From contig SACC01000001.1 in the NCBI GenBank assembly GCA_009928745.1, positions 1 through 33,194 of the forward strand: a stretch of DNA of 33,194 nucleotides, given 5' to 3'. Source of the stretch: Clostridia bacterium. GTDB taxonomy: Bacteria > Bacillota > Clostridia > Christensenellales > CAG-1252. The position numbers and the translations under genes are program-made. The notes under the pieces were generated by a model. That model saw only the letters and a program-made list of their open reading frames with translations, did not search any database and had not been told where the DNA came from. Position 1 is the first letter of the stretch; each line of letters begins with the position of its first letter. This document shows, piece after piece, positions 1-10,000 of this stretch.

Positions 1-1153
1 CCTTAAGGTCGGGCGCAACTTGACGCTGTTTTTCGTACACCGCCATAAGCCCTTCTCTGTCGGTTGACTCGTCCTCTCTTTCGATAACCTCAAAGGCGCT
101 AGGCCCTATAAGTAGATTGTTATCAATAGTCTTAATTACTCCTCCGCCCTTAGTGTGCGATTTGCCCGAACTTCCCAAAATAAAACGTCCTAAGACTGTT
201 GACGTCAGCTTAGATGCCTTACTGTCTAAGACTCCCTCAACGCCCTTTCTTGGGTGAATGGTAAAGAACCTGTCTCCAGCCATCTCGGCTATTATATCAG
301 AAAAAACTCCTGAAGCGTTAATAACCACTTTCGGGTATATCTTACCTCTGTTTGTGGTAACCGAAAGTATCTTTTTGCCGTCGTTTTCTATATCAGTAAC
401 GGCTGTATTCAGGCACACTTGCGCGCCGTTTTTTATGGCGTTTTCTGCCAAAGCTACCGTCATTAGGTATGGGCTTACTATCCCAGCGCCATAGCACATA
501 AGCCCGCCAAACTTAAAGCCCGCCTTAGGAAGCATTTCCGCTATTTCTTTGTTGTTTACATACTTTATAGGTATATTGTTTTTTCTAGCCCGAAGCTTTA
601 TTATTGGCATAATAAGCTTTTGCCAACGCTCGGTAAACAGTACGCATTGCCCGCACTTACTTATCGGCACGTCAAGCTCCTTGCTAAGCGTGTCATATAG
701 CTTGTTTCCGCGCATATTATATTTTACTTTGTTAGAATCAGGTTTCAAGTCTATTCCTGCGTGAATCATTCCGTCATTCCTTGAAGATTGCGCTACGGCA
801 ACGTCATATTCCTTTTCCAAAAGCATAATATTAAGCTTATAGCGTGACAGTTCTCTTGCTATCGCGCAACCTACAATCCCTCCGCCGATAATAACCACGT
901 CGGGAGTTTCGCCGTCATATAGCTTGTCCTCAATACTGGGCATCCTCATTGGTTTAGGAGCATAATTTTTTAGCCTAATATTGTTAATTACTCCGCGTGA
1001 ATTTTTGTCTACGGCAAGTCTTCCCGCCTCAACTATGTCGGAATAATCGTCCATTTCCCCTTGGAGCAAAACACCGCCGTTTTTCTCAGAAACGACCACT
1101 TTAGCATACCCTGCTTTCGCCATTTTTCGCTTTATTTCGTTAATATCTACCAT
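1..1153 (-). CDS. FAD-dependent oxidoreductase (GlpA/LhgO-like), 3' end outside window
   Basis: The first 384 codons of a flavoprotein, running off the left edge. Residues 1-62 form a small alpha/beta segment resembling a BON domain (helix, then VVVSEKNGGVLLQGEM, then a helix ending GVINNI). The Rossmann FAD-binding motif GGGIVGCAIARELS is at about 90-103 with the acidic partner in LLEKE (111-115). NDGMIHAG at 126-133 and the Gly-rich stretch GAGIVSPY at 222-229 are typical of the DAO superfamily branch holding glycerol-3-phosphate dehydrogenase and L-2-hydroxyglutarate oxidase. Such enzymes oxidise a hydroxy acid or polyol phosphate and reduce FAD; the substrate here cannot be told. In Firmicutes relatives a C-terminal [2Fe-2S]-binding domain often follows, and it would lie outside the window. 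The ATG at 1153 was chosen because the BON-like helix begins there and a consensus promoter ends 9 nt upstream; no Shine-Dalgarno is visible. Met11 (1123) is an alternative start. Confidence 0.9.
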   Translation of the reverse strand, partial: MVDINEIKRKMAKAGYAKVVVSEKNGGVLLQGEMDDYSDIVEAGRLAVDKNSRGVINNIRLKNYAPKPMRMPSIEDKLYDGETPDVVIIGGGIVGCAIARELSRYKLNIMLLEKEYDVAVAQSSRNDGMIHAGIDLKPDSNKVKYNMRGNKLYDTLSKELDVPISKCGQCVLFTERWQKLIMPIIKLRARKNNIPIKYVNNKEIAEMLPKAGFKFGGLMCYGAGIVSPYLMTVALAENAIKNGAQVCLNTAVTDIENDGKKILSVTTNRGKIYPKVVINASGVFSDIIAEMAGDRFFTIHPRKGVEGVLDSKASKLTSTVLGRFILGSSGKSHTKGGGVIKTIDNNLLIGPSAFEVIEREDESTDREGLMAVYEKQRQVAPDLK

Positions 1154-1162
1154 AATAACTTA

Positions 1163-1191
1163 ATTATAACATAGCAAAAAATGACTGTAAA
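1163..1191 (-). promoter_or_regulatory. Sigma-A promoter of the FAD oxidoreductase gene
   Basis: On the minus strand there is a -35 box TTTACA (1191-1186, five of six consensus bases), a 17-nt spacer and a perfect -10 box TATAAT (1168-1163) preceded by the extended -10 dinucleotide TG. Only 9 nt separate the -10 box from the ATG. Transcription starting about 7 nt after the -10 box would leave a leader of roughly 3 nt. Confidence 0.8.
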
Positions 1192-1204
1192 TACACAGTT
1201 TTTT
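1176..1204 (-). terminator. Small hairpin between A and T tracts: weak bidirectional terminator or operator
   Basis: The inverted repeat ACTGT(N6)ACAGT at 1199-1184 is preceded on the minus strand by six A (1204-1199) and followed by CA and six T (1181-1176). It lies 58 nt after the stop of the MBG-repeat gene and could end that transcript, although the 5-bp stem is weak. The same dyad overlaps the -35 box of the next gene, so it may be a repressor site instead. The sequence does not decide. Confidence 0.4.
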
Positions 1205-1261
1205 GAAAGTGTAGATTATCGAGAAATCACCTTATTTTTCTGCTAAAGCTTACAAAAAAGA

Positions 1262-3028
1262 CTAAAATAAGTCAAGGTCGGTAAATTTTCTATATTTTCC
1301 AATTGGGCGAAATGCCCATTTTGCATACAAAACTATATTTTTATCAGGCATATTTTTTAGGCTGATTAACTTGCTGTTTAATGTATCCTCCAAGTGCCAC
1401 CCGTCAAAAATCAAGGAGCCAAAACTTGCGTCAGGTATATCTATTTCTATGCCTGCGCTGCCTATAATAGGCTTTAATTCATATCCGATTATATTTGTTA
1501 CAAAGCTGATTTTGTATGTTTTACTGCGGTAGATAACGATTATAACCGTCAGCGCAAGCATCGCCGCGATGCAAATTATAAGTCCGATTATCCAATATAA
1601 TTGATAGTCGTCGGCATATATCACAAACATACCTAAGCTTTCGGGCTGAAAAACAATTTCATTTTGTCCATTATAAGTATACTCTATAGGCTTGCCTAAT
1701 CCGTTTTCGTTATAATACAGACGCAAATTCCTACCGTTTGGCGGTGTTATTACTATGGTTGTACCCTCGGGGACGGCTAAAATTTCTCCCTCATACAAAA
1801 GCGACACCGTATACACTCCTGCAAGCTTGCGGAAGGCGTTTTCTTCGGTATCTATCAAGGCATTTTCGTTTTTTGTCACAACCACGTCAGCTCCGTACTT
1901 AAAGCCCTCTTGACTAATAAGAGTAATATTAAAGCCTTCATTTTGCATAGAAATAACCGGGCTTAATACATTAATTTCAACCATAACTTCCTCGGCAGGC
2001 AAATAATTGGCTGTGCCGATAGTTGTTATTCTAACGAAATAATTGCCTACGTCAATGAATCTATTACTTCCAAGCTGGTTGTTAATAATAAAAACGGCGT
2101 TGCGCTTTTCTTCGCCTGTCAACGTGTAGGGAATAACAAAAGGCGTTCCGTCGTATCTTCTTTTATACAAATTTTCTTCCACGTTAATAACGCTTTTTGC
2201 CTTGTTGATAATAATTTCGGCATAGAGATTGTTTTTTTCCATTTCATAATCGCCGTTAAAAAGCTTATAGTTATTTTTGTTATAGTCTAGTATCGCAGTT
2301 ACCCTATATCGCCCCACCGTTTGGGCAAGGTTGCCTTGATACCTTACGCTGACAGTTTCCGGAATATCCCCTGTTACCGCTAAATTCTTCGGCTCACCGT
2401 CATAAATAAAGGTTTTATCTTCAAAAACAATTCCGCTGATGTCAATAATGGCTTTCTCTATTATAAGCGTTGCGTAAGCCGTACCGCCTTCTATGGTGTA
2501 GTTGCCGCTATTACAGGCAAAAACCGCGCTAACTAAATACTGCCCCGCTTGACTTTGGTTGTTAGAAACATAGCTTACGTCTATTTCGCTAGGCATAAAG
2601 CCTTCCAATGCCAAACTTTTTACCGTTCCGTCATAGGTATAGGTTTTGTTTTCAAAAAATAAATCTCTGGTGTCGAAAACTGCGGGAATAATGGTATATA
2701 TTCCGTTAATTCTTTGTATGTCGTAAGTGTCGGAAGCATTGCAAACTACCGTTATTACGTATTCTCCGACGTCTCCGCCCTCTTCTTTAACAAGAGTGAT
2801 ATCTAATTCTTCAATCTCGCTTTGGGAAAGTGTCTCGCCGCTTATAGTATAGTCAAGAGCAACAAAATCTTCGCCATAAACTTGCGTTTTATCGTTAGCT
2901 GTAATAGTAACGACTTCACCGCCGAAGGCAAATGCAGGAGCGATTTTTTCTTCAGAAAAAGCTATGCCGAAAAATGCGCCCATAACTAACGCTAAGCTAA
3001 AAAATAAGTATGCTATTTTTTTCGACAC
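1262..3028 (-). CDS. MBG-repeat surface protein with one C-terminal membrane helix and B-repeat-like tail
   Basis: 588 residues from the GTG at 3028. A signal peptide comes first: SKK, a hydrophobic core at 5-24, and a possible cleavage site in APAFA at 30-34. Four Ig-like MBG domains follow at about 38-115, 116-193, 194-277 and 278-355. The first has the classic TANDKTQVYGEDF opening; the others share a YDG turn and a conserved GxYxV strand, and the first three end in IxKA or IIPA. A beta-rich stalk ends in VFQPESLGMFVIY, followed by a transmembrane helix at about 477-500 and basic residues YRSK, which put the C-terminus inside. The last 80 residues resemble a Listeria/Bacteroides B-repeat (FDGW, then IVLYAKW), normally an extracellular module. 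An in-frame TTG at 3076 would add 16 residues encoded across an 11-G run. GTG is preferred because GGAG lies 5 nt upstream and it gives a compact signal peptide. Likely role: adhesion or anchoring beside the giant protein encoded upstream. Confidence 0.88.
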   Translation of the reverse strand: MSKKIAYLFFSLALVMGAFFGIAFSEEKIAPAFAFGGEVVTITANDKTQVYGEDFVALDYTISGETLSQSEIEELDITLVKEEGGDVGEYVITVVCNASDTYDIQRINGIYTIIPAVFDTRDLFFENKTYTYDGTVKSLALEGFMPSEIDVSYVSNNQSQAGQYLVSAVFACNSGNYTIEGGTAYATLIIEKAIIDISGIVFEDKTFIYDGEPKNLAVTGDIPETVSVRYQGNLAQTVGRYRVTAILDYNKNNYKLFNGDYEMEKNNLYAEIIINKAKSVINVEENLYKRRYDGTPFVIPYTLTGEEKRNAVFIINNQLGSNRFIDVGNYFVRITTIGTANYLPAEEVMVEINVLSPVISMQNEGFNITLISQEGFKYGADVVVTKNENALIDTEENAFRKLAGVYTVSLLYEGEILAVPEGTTIVITPPNGRNLRLYYNENGLGKPIEYTYNGQNEIVFQPESLGMFVIYADDYQLYWIIGLIICIAAMLALTVIIVIYRSKTYKISFVTNIIGYELKPIIGSAGIEIDIPDASFGSLIFDGWHLEDTLNSKLISLKNMPDKNIVLYAKWAFRPIGKYRKFTDLDLF

Positions 3029-3046
3029 AAAAGCTCCCCCCCCCCC
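3029..3046 (-). promoter_or_regulatory. Ribosome binding site formed by the end of an 11-G homopolymer
   Basis: The minus strand has eleven consecutive G (3046-3036) followed by AG (3035-3034), a 5-nt spacer CTTTT and GTG. The end of the tract therefore supplies GGAG, an ideal Shine-Dalgarno for the GTG start. If translation begins at the TTG at 3076, the tract lies inside the coding sequence as four glycine codons. Confidence 0.6.
3036..3046 (-). repeat. G11 homopolymer (candidate phase-variation tract)
   Basis: Eleven consecutive G on the coding strand (C on the plus strand), the only run of this kind I noticed in the window. It is adjacent to an A-rich run. Runs of this length are prone to slipped-strand mispairing, and this one sits at the translation start of a surface protein gene. 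Confidence 0.9.
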
Positions 3047-3080
3047 TTTATTTTTTTCTTTTTGTTTCTTAATCAAAAAA

Positions 3081-3120
3081 TATTATCCTTCCCCCTCCTC
3101 AAGCTTGAAGAGGGGAAAGA
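3081..3120 (-). terminator. Strong hairpin after the giant gene, likely intrinsic terminator or attenuator
   Basis: Starting 6 nt after the giant gene's stop codon, the minus strand folds into a stem of about 12 bp (3115-3104 with 3103-3092, one G-T wobble). The stem starts CCCCTC and closes with GAGGGG around AAGCTT, and it can extend by several more pairs to 3120/3087. ATAATATTTTTT follows directly. This is a plausible rho-independent terminator. It also occludes the purine-rich AGGAGG at about 3099, so it could limit translation from the TTG at 3076. Confidence 0.65.
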
Positions 3121-3125
3121 AATTA

Positions 3126-4034
3126 CTATTTACTTGCAATATAGATATAGGTGTAGATTACGAAGGTCTTTGGCGTCATGCCTTGCTGCGAATAAACCCC
3201 GTCATAGATTGTTTCGGCATCCGTTGTAGTACCCATAGTAATTGAGAAGGTTGTTTCAACAAGATACCTTGTGCCAATTTGCGCCATTGTATTGATTGCG
3301 GTAAAGTCTCCTATCGGTATTCTTGTTTGTCCGTTCATTCTGTAAACATTGCTGTTATACCAAGGCAGGTAAGTCGCCGCCGAAGAGTTGAACATTGTGT
3401 AGTCGGTGCCTAGGTTTATTCCGCCAAAAAGCGGTAAATCCGTGGTCGTCTTAACCGAGAATATATAGTTCATTTGGAATAAAGGCAAGTTCCTGATATT
3501 AAACATAGTTCCTTGCGTTACATAAAGCGTAGGTATGCTCTGAGCTGACTGAGCGCCTGCCTGCCAATAATAATTGCTGGTTGCTGTTAGCTTAGCATCA
3601 TCGTCATAGCGGTAACCTTTAGCGAGCATCACTCCCGAATTCTTATAAGACACTTCGTTTTCGTCCACATTCTCATCGGAGTTGGGCACATAAAGGTAAT
3701 GCTTATTACTTATTGCGTCGGAAATGTAGAACGACCTAGCGCCAGTTTCGTCCTTCTTGAAAATGCTTGCTACAAGACCTGTGCTTATCGGGTCAATGAA
3801 GTGAACGATAGAACTGTCGTATCCGGAAATAATCGTTTCTCCCTGTATTGCTGTGGAAGCGGCAGGATATGCCCTTCTTCCAACTGCTCTCCAATAGAGT
3901 ATACCGATTTGATATTCGTTAACCAGTTGATTTTCGTTTTCGTCCAAACCAAAGTCTACGTTCTGCAAGGATGCAGGGCTGAAGTTGTTGGCAACAACCT
4001 CTCTTTGTGAGAGCTCTCCGCCCGCTACTGTGTC
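3126..4034 (-). other. Giant protein: C-terminal segment (residues about 9719-10019)
   Basis: The last 300 residues are beta-rich and Tyr/Asn/Thr-rich, ending in FVIYTYIYIASK followed by TAG TAA. There is no hydrophobic anchor, LPXTG, SLH domain or choline-binding repeat, so the C-terminus is probably free outside the cell. Confidence 0.6.
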
Positions 4035-7000
4035 AAACCTTTCCGACTTAACCGGCTTTTCTAATTTGTAATATTCGAGCGGTATAAAGTCGTTAGTATC
4101 TGTAGAGAACAAGTTGTAAGAGGTATTCATACCGAAGTACTGAATCAGGTTTTCCGGAAGAGCGTAGGTTGTTCCCTTCGGCAAACTTAGCATTCCTGGA
4201 ACGTTGCTGTTAATCCAGCTTCTTGTAGAGGTGTTAGATAACTTCCAACGGAAGGTTTGTCCGCCCTTGCCGCCCAAGGTTATCGTTGCATATTGGGCAG
4301 CTTTGTCGCCGAACGCCACAGCTCCGAAGTACCATCTGTTATAATTATTCCTATACGTTCCGCCGCCGTTAATGTTGGTAACAAAGGTTTCTTTGGCAAT
4401 ACCGTTAACTTTGTAATGGACTCTATAGCCGTAGCTTGAATCATAAACAGGGTGTCCGTTTTCTTCATTATAAACAACTTCGATATAGAAGTCAGGGTTG
4501 TTTTCTTCGGTTAAACTGCTTACTTTAGGCAATAGTATGATATCTTGAGGTCCATACGCTATAGTACTGATAAAGGCGTCTACCGCTCCTTCGGTATCAA
4601 AGAACAGCCACGGGTCTACTGCAAACTTCTTGGTATACAACTGGTCGTCTAAGCTCATGGTAAAGGAGGTCTTTCTCTCGGTATCATTAAAGTATACCGT
4701 TATTTTGCCCTGGTTTGCGCCCGTCCACAAAGCTTCTGTCTTATATTTCTTACAAGTTGCTAAGAAGTTGTTTATAGCTAAGCTGTTGTGCGGCACTGCC
4801 ATCAAAGCGTTATATTGTTCATACCCTTGTTTTGTTGTGGTATAAATCATAACGTCGTCGGGCATCTTAAGTCCGCCAAGCTGGATGAAATAATACGGGT
4901 CGATAATTCTCCAGTTATTGATACTATCGTCGTATTCTATTGCCCCGTCAACAATGGCATTCTTGTATCTGTCAGCCGATTCGTCAGAAACAAGGTCGTT
5001 TAATATATTTCTGAAATATGTGTCATAGTCTATTTCAAACCCGCTGTCATTAACAGGATTGGCAAATACAATATACTCTTCGGTTAAATTGAACATTATT
5101 TGAGCATTTTGTTGTCCTTTTGCGCCTAGTCCGTAACCGGGTATTACCATATTAAACTTAGCCTTACCGCCCTTATAGTTTAATCCTTGAGTGGTATCTA
5201 GGGTAAAGCTCATTTGAACTGCGTTGTTATATGCGTTGCCTCTATTATCTGTGCCGTTTGTTTCTTCAACGCTTAAGATATAGTTGCCGCTGCTTTCGGC
5301 TATTTGGTTGAGCGTATAATAAATAGGGTCATTAAAGTCTTCAAAGTATACACCGAAAACTAAGGTTGTAGAACTACTGAAGTGCTTTGCTATAAGCTTG
5401 CTTTCTATATTGGATTGTCCTATATAGTCATAAACGCTTATTGTGGTATCGTAGCCTATGGTTTCATTCTTAAGTATATTGGATGTAAATCCGTAGAAGC
5501 CTCTTTCGATATCTACTTTCCTGCTCAATATCTTAACGGGATATACCATCTTTTGATAAGCGTTGCCGCTGCCTATGCTTACTTCAACCTCTCCGCTGCC
5601 GCCCGAATATCTCCAGAACATATCAGCGTCGTAGAACTTAACCCCAAGTTTGTTCTCGCCCTGTTCGGTAGAAAGGTTGTAATTGATATAATACTTACCT
5701 CCCTCAACGTATCCCGGCAGAGAGCCAAACAGCACGTCGAATTCCGTCCTTTCGAACTTGAGTACGGTATCATATTGACCGCCGGCTAAATAGCCTTGCT
5801 GCGTTGCCGCATTGAAGCCTAGGTCAGAATTTACGTACTTAACAAACGGGTCAAACTCAAAGCCTTTTACCGTCGTTGTCGTACCGCCCGAAGACAATGT
5901 TATATTCTTAAAATTAGGAGCGTTGCTTGCATTAAAGCCAAAGTCGCTGATTGTACGGTTTACGTATACAATCGGTATGCTATAGGTTTGAATACCTGCA
6001 TACAAGCCTTCCTCTGCGCTGCCGAAGCTGGCCACGAGCTTGCCGGCGCCGCCACCGTAATTTATCTTGCCGCCCGACCTTCTAAGCTCTGCGCTTAGTA
6101 TTGCCCCACTATTGTTAACCGAGCTTACTTCAAAGAACTTGTTGTTTATATTTGTTCCGTCATAGTTTATTTCGCTGAACGTATAGCTGACTATTTCCAC
6201 CCTTTCGCCGTTGTCTAAGCGATAGTAGTCTTCTTTGTCTGCGCCATAAATTGTAGCGTTAGTAACCTTAGAGCTATAAACAACGCTGTTTTCGAACTTA
6301 ATTAAACTGCTTTCCGAACTCTTAATCAGTCCGTATTGGTCTATATAATAGATGTCCTTATTTAATCCTCCGCCAACAGCGTACTTCATATTAAGTATTC
6401 TTACCTTAATATTTTCGTCGAACTTGTCATTTAGGGTGCCGCCTTTCTTAAGAGGAGCAATATTAATATCCATTGCTTCTTTTGCACAGCTAAGCGTGGA
6501 GCCAATAGTGGCGTTCATACTCTCTGACACTTTAAGTTTTACCGTCACTCTTCTGCCTGTATAAAGGTCGGTTGTCTTAGTGGCATAGTTCGTTGCAGTG
6601 TCATAAATTGTATAATTATCAGCCCCAAGGTTGTAGGTACGGGTATAGTTATCTGCGCCGCTAGTTATAATCCTTACACTTCTGAAGTAAGTAAAGTGAG
6701 CGCTTGTAAAGTCCTCGCTATACATGTTATCGGGTGAATTATATCTTGTATCGTTATTTAATGCGTTACGCATCGTGTAAGGATTGAGAAGCAGCTCATT
6801 GGTTGCCTTGAGTTCGTTGACGCTGTCATTGTACAGCAAGCTGTCAAGGTCAATGAAGTCAACGCCATTGTAGCTGACCTGATATTTTTGTATCGTACGG
6901 TCGCGTACGACAACGCTAATAGGAATAATTTGCAATATTCTTCTGCTTATCTCATTGCCCTCGTTGTCAAGCTCTGCGTCATAAAGCTTAACATAAACTA

Positions 7001-10000
7001 CGTTGTTAGTGCTTTCTTTGTCAAAGACTCCGCCGGCAAGGGTCATAGTGCTTGCAAACTGAGTATAATCCCATTCCACGGGCACTTCTTTTTCTCTTAC
7101 GTTACCCTGATAGTCGATGGAAATAACAGCTCCAAGGGTACTGGGAAGGCCGACAAAGCCTTCGAAAGGTTCTATCACCAAATTGTTAAATTCTTTTGTG
7201 TTGACGTTGTAACTGAGCTGTTGATAATTAACTCCGGTCTGTCCTTCCACAACTTTAAGCATATTTACTTGCGCCCTGTTAATATAAACAGTAACTTCAA
7301 GCTCTTGTTTCAGTATGCCTTCTCCTATAGATGCAGTAACCATGTATGTTCCGCCACCTGTGCTGTAGACAATGTTTTCTATGCCTTCCCAAGCGATGGT
7401 ATTTATCTGCGTCAAATCACTTCCGCTGCCGTAAGCTACCCAATAGGTATATGCGTCAAAGTCAACTCTGTTATAGATGTCACCGCTAAGCTCAACAACC
7501 TTTTCTCCGTCCTTAATATACAAGCCGGCAACCTTTCTTGACCACAATGTAACGTCTACTATTTTTTCTGACCTTATATCGAATTCTCCGTAAATACCGT
7601 TAGGAACGCTGACTCCGATATTGAAGGATACTTTGTAGGTTGCCTGTTCGAAGTCATTTTGCGCGTAAGAAATTAGGTCTATGTCGCTTTCGTCAACGCG
7701 TACGGTAACTTCCTTGGTGGTGTATCTTACCTCGCCGTTATTGTTGTAATAGCGTGTATAAACTAGACAGCTCGTATTGTTCGCTATCAACCAGTCGATG
7801 TTTTCCGCGCCGTAAGGATCTAGGTATATATCTTCGCTTATTCCGCTTATAACATTTACTATGGTTTCCTCACCGATAATCAGTTCTAGTTCTCTGTAAA
7901 TATATCCAAAAGTAGCGTCTCCGATTACTGCCGTAGCTCTGGGATTTTGTCCGTTTGTTTTCTTTCCGGTATAATCGTAGGTTTCTATTCCTCTGAAGCT
8001 TACGCTTAAGACCTCACTTTCCGATACTCCGTTCCTTACGCCGGTAACAGTAGCTCTTGTGGGTAGTTTTGCATTAATATCATCATAAGCAGTAGCTATT
8101 TGACTGTTAAAGTTAACTATTTCCCATTGTCCTAATCCGCTATTGAATCTCTCATAAACAATACTGGATATAGAGCTGAACTTTCTGATAGCGGTATTTC
8201 TTAATACTACCGAAATAACCTGTCTGTTATTGAACTTCGTTCCGAAGGTAATACTGCTGTTTACCGTAGCCTTACTATAGAATTCGCTATTGTTGGATAA
8301 ATCAATAACTCCCTTAAGCGAGCCCGTTGTTCCGTCAACGTATCTTACCGAGAATATTATGTTTTGCTCGTCACCTAATTTGATTACCGCGGGGTCTATA
8401 GCTAGTCTGATACTTCCTTCAATATTTTCGATAGGTATGTTCTGTCCGTCGCTCGTTGCGCTTTCTATAGAGCTAATAACGGTGTTTTTCTGAATATTTG
8501 TGACAAGATACGACCCGTTGTTGTATTTTACCACTTTGGTTAAATCAATTATTATCCATCTGCTCCACCTGTTTCCAGCCTGAGTAATAGAGTCATAGTT
8601 TTTACTTCTTACAAGCACCTTAATCGAGTGGGCTCCGCTATTAGGTAAGTTATGATAGCTTATTCCGTCATCGGTATAATCGTTGTTTCCGTTGGTATCA
8701 TAAACATATTCCCAACGTACTTTCCTAAACTCGGTACCGTCATAATTCTCGCTGATTGTATCCAGTTCCCAAATGGCGTTATTAAAGTTTTCTCTGCTTC
8801 CAACCTCATCGCTGGCTATGCCGAAACGGGTTCCTGCTGTAGTGCCGTCTTCGATTACCAAGCCGAAGTTGTACTCTCTGGTGTTTACCTTATCGTCGTT
8901 ATAGTACAGTCTGAGCAAATTGTCTATGGTAGCTTCGTTATAGGTGTTTATAGATATTTGCGCATTGTAGTTGAGGTAAAGTTCTCTTATATTTACCTGT
9001 TTTACTTGAATTACCACACCTCTTATCAGCTGGTCGCCGAATAAATCATCTTTTAGCAGTACTTCAGCATAAAGAATGGTGCCGTTATAGCTCAGATTAT
9101 CGTTAATATGCTCTAAATCAACCTTCCAAATAATTTGTGTTTTCTTCAAATCAAGTACCGTCTTGTTGTAGCTCTCTCCGGTAATAGGATCTACTATGAT
9201 TTCTATCTTCTCAACACCGTCAAAGCCAACATTGATATAGCTGCCCAAATCTTCCATAGTAATTTCGCTTAGGTCGCTGCCCGATACGCTCTTGGATTCC
9301 ACACTCTTGGCAACTCTTCTTTCCACCGACCTATTAATACTTAAGCTCTTACGGGAATAATCGTTATACCATTTTTCCCAAGTATAAGCTTGCAAAGACG
9401 TATTAGAAGCGCCGAAATGTTCTGTCCTCATTTCCTCTAATACTTCATTTAGAGCATCAACGGAAATTTTATTGTTGCTTTGGTTAATATTGCTGTTGTC
9501 TGCAATCAACTTTTCATAAGCTAATGATTTCGCTGCGGTATAACTTAATGTTGTGTAAGACAGCTTAGCTTCCAAAAGCACTGTATCCAAATAAAGGGTT
9601 GTGTTGTTGTTGTAGGTATCGTTTGCGGCATCACTGTATTTTTCATACCAAGCGTCCCAAGCTCTTGCCTTGTTGTTCTCTTTTTCATTAAGAATAGCCG
9701 AAAGTTCTAGTTTTTCAAACTTAGTAAGCTTTTCGTATATAGAATCGTAAGCTTTTTCCTTAGCGTTATTTAGAGAATATCTTAAAGATAAGTTACTTAA
9801 CATAATTTCCGTCAAAATCAAGTCCATATCTAATTTGCTGTAGCCGTTTTGTCCGATTGAAGCATAGATCGTGGCGTCTTGATTTTGATTGTAACTCATA
9901 TAAGGAATACTATAGCTAAAACCACTGCCCATTATCGCTACCACGCCGTTTGCCTCTAACTTGCCTGTCGCTTCGTTGTAGCTTACGTATGTCTTATTGG

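Larger units (their letters stand above)
1154..1261 (-). other. Intergenic region, MBG-repeat gene to oxidoreductase gene
   Basis: A 108-bp AT-rich gap holding only the promoter and the small hairpin described separately. No small gene or RNA element was seen. Confidence 0.8.

Noticed and set aside
258..764. Plus-strand open frames within the oxidoreductase gene
   Set aside because: They are antisense to a clear FAD-dependent enzyme with a promoter on the other strand.
3076..3128. The giant protein and the MBG protein as one frame split by a stop codon
   Set aside because: The two genes are in different frames and are separated by a hairpin, a new ribosome binding site and a complete signal peptide.
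3026..3128. Promoter for the MBG gene formed by GATAAT at about 3087
   Set aside because: The matching -35 position reads TTCAAG, only three of six bases, and lies inside the hairpin stem; too weak to annotate.
5382..5789. Plus-strand open frame of 135 codons, and similar ones at 29551-29970 and 30862-31278
   Set aside because: Antisense shadows of the giant gene. Their hydrophobic, Ser/Leu-rich texture is what reverse-complemented Asn/Tyr/Glu-rich codons produce.
6888..7541. Plus-strand open frame of 217 codons
   Set aside because: It lies wholly antisense to the giant gene, has no ribosome binding site or recognisable protein pattern, and is explained by the codon bias of the opposite strand.
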